This document shows, piece after piece, positions 17,645-25,451 of a DNA stretch of 64,000 nt. The notes under the pieces were generated by a model, which ran no database searches, was not told the DNA's origin, and saw only the letters and a list, made by a program, of their open reading frames with translations. The number at the start of each line of letters is the position of its first letter. Within the stretch, counting starts at the first letter, position 1. Origin of the DNA: Vibrio owensii CAIM 1854 = LMG 25443 (lineage in GTDB: Bacteria > Pseudomonadota > Gammaproteobacteria > Enterobacterales > Vibrionaceae); the NCBI RefSeq assembly GCF_000817815.1, contig NZ_JPRD01000048.1, forward strand, positions 118,531-182,530. The letters are read 5' to 3'. Position numbers and translations under genes: made by a program.

Positions 17645-17929
17645 GAGCAGTGAGTAAGAAGGGAGTTGTGAGTCAATAAAAAGCAGTGTAGCGACTCTCT
17701 TTTACTTTTCTATCAATTAGATAAGAGCACTTCGTGAAGTACGCCTAAAAGACTCTTATAAATACATCCTATCGAAGAGTCGCAATGACATTGATCACAC
17801 CAATCCCGTCGCAAACTTTCACAAAACACTAAAGTCAACTCAGATCACATTTTATATCCAGACCAAATCAACACAAAATGTGACATCGATCGTTACTGGT
17901 ATTTAATTTGAATTTCAAAAGAAATCAAA
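17645..17929. other. intergenic region downstream of the OlsF-like gene, distal part of the mtl control region
   Basis: No gene is seen. GAGTC (about 17671) can pair with GACTC (about 17693) followed by a T-rich stretch, a weak candidate terminator. A nested inverted repeat follows at 17722-17758. Beyond it, imperfect CRP-like half sites occur (TCACA at 17795-17799, TGTGA at 17879-17883). Confidence 0.4.
17722..17758. repeat. nested inverted repeat in the mtl upstream region
   Basis: TAAGAG (17722-17727) and CTCTTA (17753-17758) enclose a second inverted repeat ACTTC / GAAGT (17729-17740). It has no T-run typical of a terminator. Function unknown. Confidence 0.4.
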
Positions 17930-17945
17930 AGTGATCAAGATCACA
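17930..17945. promoter_or_regulatory. CRP binding site upstream of mtlA
   Basis: AGTGATCAAGATCACA matches the consensus TGTGA-N6-TCACA at 9 of 10 fixed positions. Mannitol operons are cAMP-CRP dependent in enterobacteria and vibrios. It is the best of several CRP-like sequences between 17784 and 17945. Confidence 0.7.
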
Positions 17946-17999
17946 AAGTATTTTGATTTTAAATTTGTCAGAAGATCGAATTGATCACTAAGATTTTTA

Positions 18000-18029
18000 T
18001 TGACAGATTTGAAAGTGGCTTTTTGTTAT
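18000..18029 (+). promoter_or_regulatory. candidate sigma-70 promoter of mtlADR
   Basis: A consensus -35 TTGACA (18000-18005) and TGTTAT (18024-18029) at 18-base spacing. If used, the mRNA has a leader of about 200 bases before the mtlA ATG, long enough to hold the antisense RNA target. Another start site closer to the gene cannot be excluded. Confidence 0.45.
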
Positions 18030-18060
18030 TAAGTTACAAGTTAATAAGTTGAACTTGGTC

Positions 18061-18190
18061 ACTTAAAAACCGTTTCTCAGCCTAAGAAATGCGGGCGTAG
18101 ATCACGAAAAACCCGTTGTCAGTTCCAATTGGAAAATGTGTGGTAAATTGATTGGGTACTAAGCAATCAAACAAACGGTTTTGGCGAACC
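18061..18190 (-). ncRNA. mtlS: candidate MtlS antisense RNA opposite the mtlA leader
   Basis: In V. cholerae the small RNA MtlS is encoded on the strand opposite the mtlA 5' leader and represses MtlA synthesis in the absence of mannitol. The same position here is unoccupied by genes. Read on the minus strand, AACCGTTT (from 18180-18173) is followed about 100 bases later by AAACGGTT and a T-run (18075-18065), which could form the 3' end of such an RNA. The ends given are approximate; no minus-strand promoter was identified. Confidence 0.35.
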
Positions 18191-18194
18191 GTTT
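18173..18194 (+). promoter_or_regulatory. mtlA leader hairpin with a competing upstream partner
   Basis: AAACGGTT (18173-18180) pairs exactly with AACCGTTT (18187-18194) across a six-base loop, about 40 bases before the mtlA start. The same AAACGGTT can instead pair with another AACCGTTT at 18068-18075. The two structures exclude each other. Confidence 0.55.
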
Positions 18195-18235
18195 ACTACA
18201 ACAAGATTCATCAGAACATCGAACGGGGAATTGTT

Positions 18236-20188
18236 ATGATATCACCAGATGCCAAGATCAAGATACAAAATTTTGGTCGTTTTCTGTCAAACATGGTAAT
18301 GCCAAACATCGGCGCGTTTATCGCGTGGGGCTTTATCACTGCTCTATTTATCCCAACTGGATGGCTACCAAACGAAACGTTAGCCTCTATGGTTGGCCCA
18401 ATGATTACCTACTTGCTGCCACTACTTATCGGTTACACCGGTGGTAAATTAATTGGTGGTGATCGTGGTGCGGTAGTCGGTGCAATCACAACAATGGGTG
18501 TGATTGTCGGCACAGACATCCCAATGTTTATGGGTGCAATGATGGTCGGCCCAATGGGCGGCTGGGCTATCAAGAAATTCGATAACTACATCGATGGTAA
18601 AGTAAAAAGTGGCTTCGAGATGTTGGTTAACAACTTCTCTGCGGGCATCATCGGCATGCTATGTGCGATCCTTGCTTTCATCTTTATCGGTCCATTCGTA
18701 AAAATTCTTTCTGGTGGCTTGGCGGCAGGCGTTAACTTCCTAGTTTCTGCTCACCTACTACCACTAACTTCAATCTTCGTTGAACCTGCGAAGATCCTGT
18801 TCCTAAACAACGCGATCAACCACGGTATCTTCTCTCCGCTAGGTATCCAACAAGCGTCTGAAACAGGTCAATCGTTCTTCTTCCTAATCGAAGCAAACCC
18901 AGGCCCTGGCCTAGGTATCCTGCTAGCTTACATGGTGTTTGGTAAAGGTACGGCTCGTCAAACTGCAGGTGGTGCGTCAATCATCCACTTCTTCGGCGGT
19001 ATCCACGAGATTTACTTCCCATACATCCTAATGAACCCTCGCCTAATCCTTGCGGCTATCGCAGGCGGTATGACTGGCGTATTCGTTCTAACTATCTTTA
19101 ACGCAGGTATCGTTTCTCCAGCATCGCCAGGTTCAATCTTTGCAATCTTGTTGATGACTCAGAAAGGCTCAATCGTTGGTGTTCTAGCGTCTATCGCAGC
19201 AGCAACAGGCGTGTCATTCGCCGTAGCAGCACTGCTAATGAAGACACAAACGTCAACAGAAGAAGACGGTGATGAAGCAGCACTAGAAAAAGCAACATCA
19301 CAAATGAAAGACATGAAATCTGCATCTAAAAACGATGCGGTGGTAAACAGCCAAAGCAAAGGTGACGTAGACCTAGCGACAGTACAAAGCATCATTGTCG
19401 CTTGTGATGCGGGCATGGGCTCGAGTGCAATGGGCGCGAGCATGCTACGCAAAAAGGTTCAAGACGCAGGTCTGAACATCCACGTAACCAACCTTGCCAT
19501 TAACAGCTTACCAGAGAGTGCAGATATCGTGATTACTCATAAAGACTTAACGGATCGTGCACGTAAGCATGCTCCAAACGCGCACCACATTTCATTGACT
19601 AACTTCTTAGACAGCGAAATGTACAACCAGCTAGTCACCAAACTACTAGCCGCACAAAACCAATCCGCAGCCAATGACGACCAAATGGTAAAAGTCTCCG
19701 TCATGGCGGCGAACGACGACAGCTTTGAGCCACAACAACCATCGGTATTCCAAATCCAGCGTGAGAACATTCACCTAGGTTTGAAAGCAGCCAACAAAGA
19801 AGAAGCAATTCGCTTTGCAGGCAACAAATTGGTTGAACTTGGCTACGCAGAACCAGAATACGTAGACGCGATGTTTGAGCGTGAAGCGTTGGTTTCAACT
19901 TACCTAGGCGAATCTATCGCTGTACCTCACGGTACGGTAGAAGCGAAAGACCGCGTGAAGAAAACCGGCATTGTAATCTGCCAATACCCATCGGGTATCC
20001 AATTTACTGAAGACGACGATGATGTAGCGAAACTGGTTATCGGTATTGCCGCTAAGAACGATGAGCACATCCAGGTGATTACCACCATTACAAACGCGCT
20101 CGATGAGCCGGAGGCAATTGAGAAGCTAACTAGCACCAACGATGTGGAAGAGATTCTGAACATCCTTGGCGGCCAGCAAGCGGCTTAA
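18236..20188 (+). CDS. mtlA: mannitol-specific PTS transporter EIICBA
   Basis: 650 residues from MISPDAKIKIQNFGRFLSNM, nearly identical in pattern to the E. coli MtlA start. A CGGGGAA ribosome site precedes it; the frame is open 28 codons further upstream, but that part lies in the leader hairpin. The membrane EIIC domain spans about 1-340, EIIB begins near residue 380 with the phosphorylated cysteine in IIVACDAGMGSSAMG, and EIIA runs from about 510 with the active histidine in VPHGTVEAK. It imports mannitol and phosphorylates it to mannitol-1-phosphate. It is first in mtlA-mtlD-mtlR. Confidence 0.97.
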   Translation: MISPDAKIKIQNFGRFLSNMVMPNIGAFIAWGFITALFIPTGWLPNETLASMVGPMITYLLPLLIGYTGGKLIGGDRGAVVGAITTMGVIVGTDIPMFMGAMMVGPMGGWAIKKFDNYIDGKVKSGFEMLVNNFSAGIIGMLCAILAFIFIGPFVKILSGGLAAGVNFLVSAHLLPLTSIFVEPAKILFLNNAINHGIFSPLGIQQASETGQSFFFLIEANPGPGLGILLAYMVFGKGTARQTAGGASIIHFFGGIHEIYFPYILMNPRLILAAIAGGMTGVFVLTIFNAGIVSPASPGSIFAILLMTQKGSIVGVLASIAAATGVSFAVAALLMKTQTSTEEDGDEAALEKATSQMKDMKSASKNDAVVNSQSKGDVDLATVQSIIVACDAGMGSSAMGASMLRKKVQDAGLNIHVTNLAINSLPESADIVITHKDLTDRARKHAPNAHHISLTNFLDSEMYNQLVTKLLAAQNQSAANDDQMVKVSVMAANDDSFEPQQPSVFQIQRENIHLGLKAANKEEAIRFAGNKLVELGYAEPEYVDAMFEREALVSTYLGESIAVPHGTVEAKDRVKKTGIVICQYPSGIQFTEDDDDVAKLVIGIAAKNDEHIQVITTITNALDEPEAIEKLTSTNDVEEILNILGGQQAA

Positions 20189-20301
20189 ACACTCCCTTTT
20201 ATTTGCTCCTGAGCAAACCGAGGTCAGCTGTCACCCCCTATGCGGTTGGCCTCACCCTAAATTCGTTTAGTCAACATTTCAGACATTGGTAGGTAAGAAT
20301 T

Positions 20302-21450
20302 ATGAAAAACGCAGTTCATTTTGGCGCAGGTAACATTGGTCGTGGCTTCATCGGTAAACTATTAGCAGACGCAGAAGTCGAGGTGACATTTGCAGACGTT
20401 GACGCTCCACTCGTCGACCAACTGAGTCACAAGCAAGAATATAAAGTAAAAGTGGTCGGTACTGAGTGCCAAATCGACACAGTAACTCACGTCACCGCGG
20501 TTAACTCAGCTAGTGAAGATGTCATCGACCGCATTGTAAAAACCGACTTGGTAACAACAGCAGTGGGCCCTAACGTACTGGACATCATTGCAAAAACCAT
20601 CGCTACCGGCATTGCTAAGCGCTTTGCAGCAGGTAACGATAAACCATTGAACATCATCGCGTGTGAAAACATGGTTCGTGGCACCACACACCTAAAAGGT
20701 GAGGTGTACAAACACTTAGATGAATCATTGCATTCAAAAGCAGACGAGTTGGTTGGCTTTGTCGATTCAGCGGTAGACCGCATCGTACCACCAGCAGAAG
20801 CGGCGAACGATGACCCACTAGAAGTGACGGTAGAAAGCTTTAGCGAATGGATTGTGGATGAGCAGCAATTCAAGGGCGAAATCCCTAACATCGCAGGCAT
20901 GGAAAGAACCAACAACCTAATGGCATTCGTAGAACGCAAGCTGTTCACTCTCAATACTGGTCACTGCATTACCGCTTACCTAGGTTGCTTGAAAGGCCAT
21001 CGTACCATTCGTGAAGCGATTGAAGACCCAAGCATTCATGCTGAAGTAAAACAGGCGATGCAAGAGAGTGGTGAAGTGCTGATCAAACGCTACGGCTTCG
21101 ACCGTGACATGCACAATGCTTACATCGAGAAAATTCTGGGACGCTTTGCCAACCCTTACTTAGTGGATGAGGTTGATCGCGTAGGTCGTCAACCAATTCG
21201 TAAATTAGGTGCAAACGATAGATTAGTGAAGCCTTTACTCGGTACAATTGAGTATGGCACTGAAAATAAAACACTTTTGAAAGGCATTGCCGCTGCGTTG
21301 AAGTACACTAACGACACTGACCCACAAGCCGTAGAGCTACAAAACTCATTAAAAGAAGTGGGTGTGAAGAAGACGTTAGCGACATACACAGGTCTTGTAG
21401 AAAACAGTGCTGAAGTGACTCAAATCGAGACACTTTACAACCAACTTTGA
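20302..21450 (+). CDS. mtlD: mannitol-1-phosphate 5-dehydrogenase
   Basis: 382 residues, exact family length. The NAD-binding Rossmann start is MKNAVHFGAGNIGRGFIGKL; later blocks include ENMVRGTTHLK and NTGHCITAYLGCLKGHRTI of the long-chain mannitol dehydrogenase family. It oxidises mannitol-1-phosphate from MtlA to fructose-6-phosphate. It follows mtlA after 113 bases with a GGTAGGTAAG ribosome region, on the same transcript. Confidence 0.97.
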   Translation: MKNAVHFGAGNIGRGFIGKLLADAEVEVTFADVDAPLVDQLSHKQEYKVKVVGTECQIDTVTHVTAVNSASEDVIDRIVKTDLVTTAVGPNVLDIIAKTIATGIAKRFAAGNDKPLNIIACENMVRGTTHLKGEVYKHLDESLHSKADELVGFVDSAVDRIVPPAEAANDDPLEVTVESFSEWIVDEQQFKGEIPNIAGMERTNNLMAFVERKLFTLNTGHCITAYLGCLKGHRTIREAIEDPSIHAEVKQAMQESGEVLIKRYGFDRDMHNAYIEKILGRFANPYLVDEVDRVGRQPIRKLGANDRLVKPLLGTIEYGTENKTLLKGIAAALKYTNDTDPQAVELQNSLKEVGVKKTLATYTGLVENSAEVTQIETLYNQL

Positions 21451-21457
21451 TTTACCT

Positions 21458-21482
21458 AGGGGAGCTTGGCTCCCCTTCTATA
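21458..21482 (+). terminator. terminator-like hairpin between mtlD and mtlR
   Basis: AGGGGAGC (21458-21465) pairs with GCTCCCCT (21469-21476), followed by TCTATAT. It lies directly after mtlD and would lower read-through into mtlR, consistent with less repressor than enzyme. Confidence 0.7.
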
Positions 21483-21535
21483 TCCATCTCCATTGAAGAG
21501 TTGGAATAGCTAATAATTAGAAATGTATTCAGTAT

Positions 21536-22066
21536 ATGGCAGATAACATCAACGAAACCGAGATCATTGAGCGATTAAACAGCGCACCATCGGTACGAGG
21601 CTTTTTCATTGCAGCAGTCGACGTTTTTAACGATTCGATCGACGGGTTAGTGCAAAGAATTTTTCGTAAAGATAACTTCGCTGTTCAATCGGTTGTCGGT
21701 CCGCTGTTACAAGACTCGGGACCGCTGGGCGATCTGTCTGTTCGTTTGAAGTTATTGTTTGGCTTGGGTGTCCTTCCCGATGATATTTACCACGACATCG
21801 AAGACATCATTAAGCTCAAAAACCATCTCAATAGCGACGCTTCTGACTATGAGTTCACTGACCCTAATATTCTAGATCCAATCAAAAAGCTGCATTTGGT
21901 GAAGAAGATGGGCATGGTGCAACTGGAAGTTAACGAACCAGATGACGACATCGACCTTGAGTTTTATCAGCTACAACTGCAACGTCAACAACAAATCATT
22001 AAGTCAGGGCTCTCGCTTGCGATTGTCGAGATCTGCAATGAACTCGGCAAAGAGAGCCCATTCTAA
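21536..22066 (+). CDS. mtlR: mannitol operon regulator MtlR (MltR-type)
   Basis: 176 residues, all-helical MtlR/YggD family (SVRGFFIAAVDVFNDSIDGLVQRIF near the start; GPLLQDSGPLGDLSVRLKLLFGLGVL in the middle). In E. coli this protein represses the mtl operon without a classical DNA-binding motif; none is visible here either. Last gene of the operon, 85 bases beyond mtlD. The ATG at 21536 lacks a strong ribosome site. Confidence 0.92.
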   Translation: MADNINETEIIERLNSAPSVRGFFIAAVDVFNDSIDGLVQRIFRKDNFAVQSVVGPLLQDSGPLGDLSVRLKLLFGLGVLPDDIYHDIEDIIKLKNHLNSDASDYEFTDPNILDPIKKLHLVKKMGMVQLEVNEPDDDIDLEFYQLQLQRQQQIIKSGLSLAIVEICNELGKESPF

Positions 22067-22076
22067 CGCCACACTT

Positions 22077-22121
22077 TATACCCAAGCCACCTTCAAAAGG
22101 ATTCGAGGTTGCTTAGGTATA
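22077..22121. repeat. palindromic intergenic repeat, copy 2 (TATACCCAAGC family)
   Basis: TATACCCAAGC at 22077-22087 and GCTTAGGTATA at 22111-22121 (one mismatch) bound a 45-base unit with further inner complementarity (ACCT/AGGT). It shares its ends with 6055-6120 but has a shorter and different centre. It lies between mtlR and the HAD gene. Confidence 0.65.
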
Positions 22122-22173
22122 ACAAAACAACAATGTCAGCCGCTCTACACCCAAAACGTAGGAGCCCTACCCA

Positions 22174-22818
22174 ATGTTAAAAGCTGTACTTTTTGATATG
22201 GATGGACTGATTTTCGATACCGAATCCATCTACAAGCAAAGTTGGCAATACGCCGCTACCGAGCAAGGCTTAACCATCACCGATGATTTCTACCAACAGT
22301 TCATCGGTGTCCAAGACCCTGAATGTGAAAGAATACTCTCTGAGCATTTTCAAGACACCATCGATATGCCTCGCTATAAAGCCGTGCGAGATGAACACTT
22401 CCATAATCTAAGAAATCAAGGCATTGCGCTCAAACCCGGATTCGACGCACTGTTTTATGCCATCAAACAACATGGCTTATTAACCGCGATTGTCACCTCT
22501 TCTCACCTTCCAGAGGTGAAACATAATTTCGCAGGCAGCGAGTACCTTGCGCAGTTCGATTTAGTGATTACCGCCGAAGATGTAGAACGTGGCAAACCAA
22601 ACCCTGATTGCTATCAGATGGCTTATCGCCACTTAGGTGTGGACGCCAAGCAATGCTTAGTCTTGGAAGATTCGAACAACGGCATCAAAGCTGCACTCGC
22701 TGCGAAATGCCAAGCTGTAATGATTCCGGATTTACTTCCACCTCTGCCAGAGCTCGAAGACAAAGTCATCATTAAAGCGTCTCTTGAGGAAGTGATTCCA
22801 CTGCTGAGTCAGCTTTAG
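22174..22818 (+). CDS. HAD family hydrolase (beta-phosphoglucomutase/phosphatase-like)
   Basis: 214 residues. HAD motif I DMDGLIFDTE at residues 8-17 (nucleophile D8, acid/base D10), motif II TSS near 109-111, motif III Lys in GKPNPDCYQMA, and motif IV LVLEDSNNG. A helical cap follows motif I, as in subfamily IA sugar-phosphate phosphatases and beta-phosphoglucomutases. The substrate is unknown, though a sugar phosphate is plausible next to the mannitol genes. Its last 47 bases overlap the 3' end of the histidine kinase gene on the other strand. Confidence 0.88.
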   Translation: MLKAVLFDMDGLIFDTESIYKQSWQYAATEQGLTITDDFYQQFIGVQDPECERILSEHFQDTIDMPRYKAVRDEHFHNLRNQGIALKPGFDALFYAIKQHGLLTAIVTSSHLPEVKHNFAGSEYLAQFDLVITAEDVERGKPNPDCYQMAYRHLGVDAKQCLVLEDSNNGIKAALAAKCQAVMIPDLLPPLPELEDKVIIKASLEEVIPLLSQL

Positions 22819-24166
22819 CCGCTGGCAGTATCAAACAAAACTGGGTTTGGCCATCTTCTGAAGTGACGCTGATGCTTCCATCGTAGGCGTGAACTATCGA
22901 TTGAGTGATTGACAAACCCAGCCCAGCTCCCACACTACCCGAGTGCTGGCGAGACTTGTCGACCCGATAAAAGCGGTCAAACAAATACGGCAGGTTTTGC
23001 TTGGGAATCACCTCACCAACGTTGCTGACGGTTATCTTCACAAGTTCACCAACCTGCTCAATATCAACCGAAATCGTCGTCTCGTCATACGCATGGCGAA
23101 TCGCGTTGGACAATAAGTTACTGATTGCGCGCTCAAACATGTTTCGGTCCATATACAACATCGCCTCACCTGAAGTGGTAATGGCCAACGCTGAATCTTC
23201 CACCAGTATTTCGAAGTACTCGATCAAATGAGCCACTTGTTCATGAGCTGCGAAGCGCTCGTTGTGTCGATGGATCAGTTTGTTTTCTGCTTTGGCGATA
23301 TACAGTAAGTCATTGATGGTTTTAGTTATCCGTTCAAGCTCTTCCAAAGTAGAAGCAATCGCTTCTTGATACTCCTCAGAACTGCGGGCAGCACCAAGGA
23401 TTACTTGGTTTTGAGTGGTGATGTTAGTCAGCGGCGTTTTAAGCTCATGAGCAATATCAGAGGAGAACTCACTCAAACGATGAAAGCCGGTTTGTAATCG
23501 ATCCAACATCGCATTGTGCTTTATCGCTAACTCTCTTAGCTCGATCGGCAACGTCTCAGGGTCAATACGAATATCTAACTGTTCAGGAGTAATATGTTGG
23601 ATGTGTTTGTTTAAGGTAAGAATCGGCCTCAAACCTCGATTTACTATGGTTCGGCTATACAGAGCAGAAGCTAAAAACGCAAAGCCCAGCGACCAGAATA
23701 GAATCCACCCGAGTTTATTGAGGAACAGTATATGGTGGTTAATGCTGGTGCCTATCACCACAGTGACATCTTTGGCTTTAAAGGCGAAGGCTCGAATATC
23801 CAAAGAATCTTCATGCCACTCAATTGCGTTGTTTTGATTCAAAATCTGCGGCGAACTCAGCGTGAGAGACAGTTTGTTAGGAATAGAAAGCGTTGAGTTT
23901 TTGTAGGTCTGCTCTCCCTCCTCAAACGCCCACATGTAAGCGGAGCTGTTGTCGATAAGCAAATAAGCCGACTCAGGAGAAACCATCATGGTCTTCTCTA
24001 TCGCATTATATTTGCTGACCATTTCGTTATAGTCTTGAGTAAAGAAATGGCGCTCGATGGTGTAATAGAGGATAAAGGCTAAAGCGAGGTACACCACCAG
24101 CGTCGTGCCGACAAACATCAGCACCAGTTTATTTTGCATGGATAGGTTGGCTGGGCGTTTAAACAT
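22772..24166 (-). CDS. sensor histidine kinase of an OmpR-type two-component system
   Basis: 464 residues. The first membrane segment is at about 12-30 and the second at about 152-172, with a periplasmic sensor region of about 120 residues between. A HAMP-like linker follows, then the H box FSSDIAHELKTPLTNI with the phosphorylated histidine, N box SNLLSNAIRHAY, G1 VGEVIPKQNLPYLFDRFYR region and G2 GAGLGLSITQSIV. The layout is like CusS/PcoS heavy-metal sensors, but the signal is not shown by the sequence. The start overlaps the response regulator gene by 8 bases. Confidence 0.9.
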   Translation of the reverse strand: MFKRPANLSMQNKLVLMFVGTTLVVYLALAFILYYTIERHFFTQDYNEMVSKYNAIEKTMMVSPESAYLLIDNSSAYMWAFEEGEQTYKNSTLSIPNKLSLTLSSPQILNQNNAIEWHEDSLDIRAFAFKAKDVTVVIGTSINHHILFLNKLGWILFWSLGFAFLASALYSRTIVNRGLRPILTLNKHIQHITPEQLDIRIDPETLPIELRELAIKHNAMLDRLQTGFHRLSEFSSDIAHELKTPLTNITTQNQVILGAARSSEEYQEAIASTLEELERITKTINDLLYIAKAENKLIHRHNERFAAHEQVAHLIEYFEILVEDSALAITTSGEAMLYMDRNMFERAISNLLSNAIRHAYDETTISVDIEQVGELVKITVSNVGEVIPKQNLPYLFDRFYRVDKSRQHSGSVGAGLGLSITQSIVHAYDGSISVTSEDGQTQFCLILPAAKADSAVESLPQETL

Positions 24167-24848
24167 CTGGCGCTTCCAGCTTATACCCCATCCCTCTAAT
24201 AGTATGAATTAGAGGCGTTTCAAATGGCTTGTCGACTTTATTGCGCAGTCGTTTGATGGCGACATCAATCACGTTCGTATCGCTATCAAAGTTCATGTCC
24301 CACACCAATGACGCAATGGTGGTCCGTGATAACACCTGACCTTCTTTACGCATCAGCAGTTCAAGCAGCGCATACTCCTTTGCCGTTAGCGTAATACTTT
24401 GCCCTCCTCGCATTGCCACTCGCTTCATCATATCAAGCTCTAGATCCGCAATTTGCAGTGTCTGAGGAGAAGTCTGTACACGAGAAGAAGTATGATGACG
24501 AAAGATATTCTGGATGCGCGCCAGCAGCTCAGCAAACGCATAAGGTTTTACCACGTAGTCGTTGGCTCCTAACTCAAAGCCACGCACGCGATCTTCTATC
24601 TGCTCTTTGGCAGTGAGCATGATAACTGGGGTGTGAATGTCACTACTGCGCAGCGTGTTGAGCACTTGCCAACCATCGAGCTTGGGCAGCATGATGTCGA
24701 GAAGAATAAGATCATAAGGTTCACTGGTAGCGTGATATAAGCCATCTACACCGTCGCGAACCCAATCAACAACATAGCCCGATTCCACTAGCCCTTTTTG
24801 CAAGTATTCCCCTGCTTTAACTTCATCTTCTACAATCAGTAGTTTCAA
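24159..24848 (-). CDS. OmpR-family response regulator
   Basis: 229 residues. Receiver domain with acidic pocket E7-D8, phosphoacceptor D51 in LILLDIMLPKLDGW, and the conserved Lys in MLTAKEQ. The C-terminal winged-helix domain has TLTAKEYALLELLMRKEGQVLSR and DVAIKRLRNKVDKPFETPLIHTIRGMGYKLE. It is closest in pattern to CusR/CopR-type regulators. It precedes its kinase with an 8-base overlap. Its targets could include the envelope genes just upstream, but that is only proximity. Confidence 0.92.
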   Translation of the reverse strand: MKLLIVEDEVKAGEYLQKGLVESGYVVDWVRDGVDGLYHATSEPYDLILLDIMLPKLDGWQVLNTLRSSDIHTPVIMLTAKEQIEDRVRGFELGANDYVVKPYAFAELLARIQNIFRHHTSSRVQTSPQTLQIADLELDMMKRVAMRGGQSITLTAKEYALLELLMRKEGQVLSRTTIASLVWDMNFDSDTNVIDVAIKRLRNKVDKPFETPLIHTIRGMGYKLEAPDV

Positions 24849-24895
24849 TTTCAGCCCTCTATCTCAACGGGATGTGCTCAGCATTGACGATCGCA

Positions 24896-24930
24896 AAAAG
24901 AGTACGATACAAATTGCATCATACTCTTTT
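24896..24930 (-). terminator. terminator of the DUF3316 gene
   Basis: AAAAGAGTA (24896-24904) pairs with TACTCTTTT (24922-24930), with extra pairing inside. It separates the DUF3316 gene from the response regulator gene on the same strand, so the two are probably not simply co-transcribed. Confidence 0.7.
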
Positions 24931-24942
24931 CATTCAAGGTTT

Positions 24943-25320
24943 TTATCGATTACTGTCGCGCTGTGCGTAGTTCACTTTCACGTTCACAGTACCCAGATAT
25001 TCCAACTGTCCCTGCTCGTTCATGCGCTCTTGTACCGTAACAAAACCACCGTCCTGCAGGTGCGTGCTGTTTCTTGCGACATCGAAAGTCACGATGTTCA
25101 ACTCTTTATTAAGCTCATGAGACGACATGTCTTTTAAAGAGTTTAGTTCAGCTAACGCTTGTTGATAAGCCGCATCCGAGGTTGCCGTTGGCTCAACAGA
25201 AATGGTCTTCATTTCTTCACGGCTAATGTATTTTCCACCAGTGAAAGTCGGTTGAGCGAATGCTGATGCGCTAGTGATTGCCATTGTTGTTACAAGGAGA
25301 GCGGTTTTCAGTACTTTCAT
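24943..25320 (-). CDS. periplasmic DUF3316-type protein
   Basis: 125 residues. A clear signal peptide (about residues 1-22, ending SAFAQ) is followed by a small domain with the pattern YQQALAELNSLKDMSSHELNKELN, then a beta-rich C terminus (FVTVQERMNEQGQLEYLGTVNVKVNY). The pattern fits the Vibrio DUF3316 family, small periplasmic proteins of unknown role; several family members are reported to lie beside two-component systems. The match is from memory of the family, so moderate. It sits upstream of the response regulator, with a terminator between. Confidence 0.7.
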   Translation of the reverse strand: MKVLKTALLVTTMAITSASAFAQPTFTGGKYISREEMKTISVEPTATSDAAYQQALAELNSLKDMSSHELNKELNIVTFDVARNSTHLQDGGFVTVQERMNEQGQLEYLGTVNVKVNYAQRDSNR

Positions 25321-25451
25321 GTTGATGACCTTTGAGTGTGTTTGTTTTCAATGGCTTCATTATTCAACAACACACCTGACACCAACCTATCTCGAAGATG
25401 ACATTTTTGTCATAAACCAAAATAGCGATTGATTACCGATAACCCCCCAAA

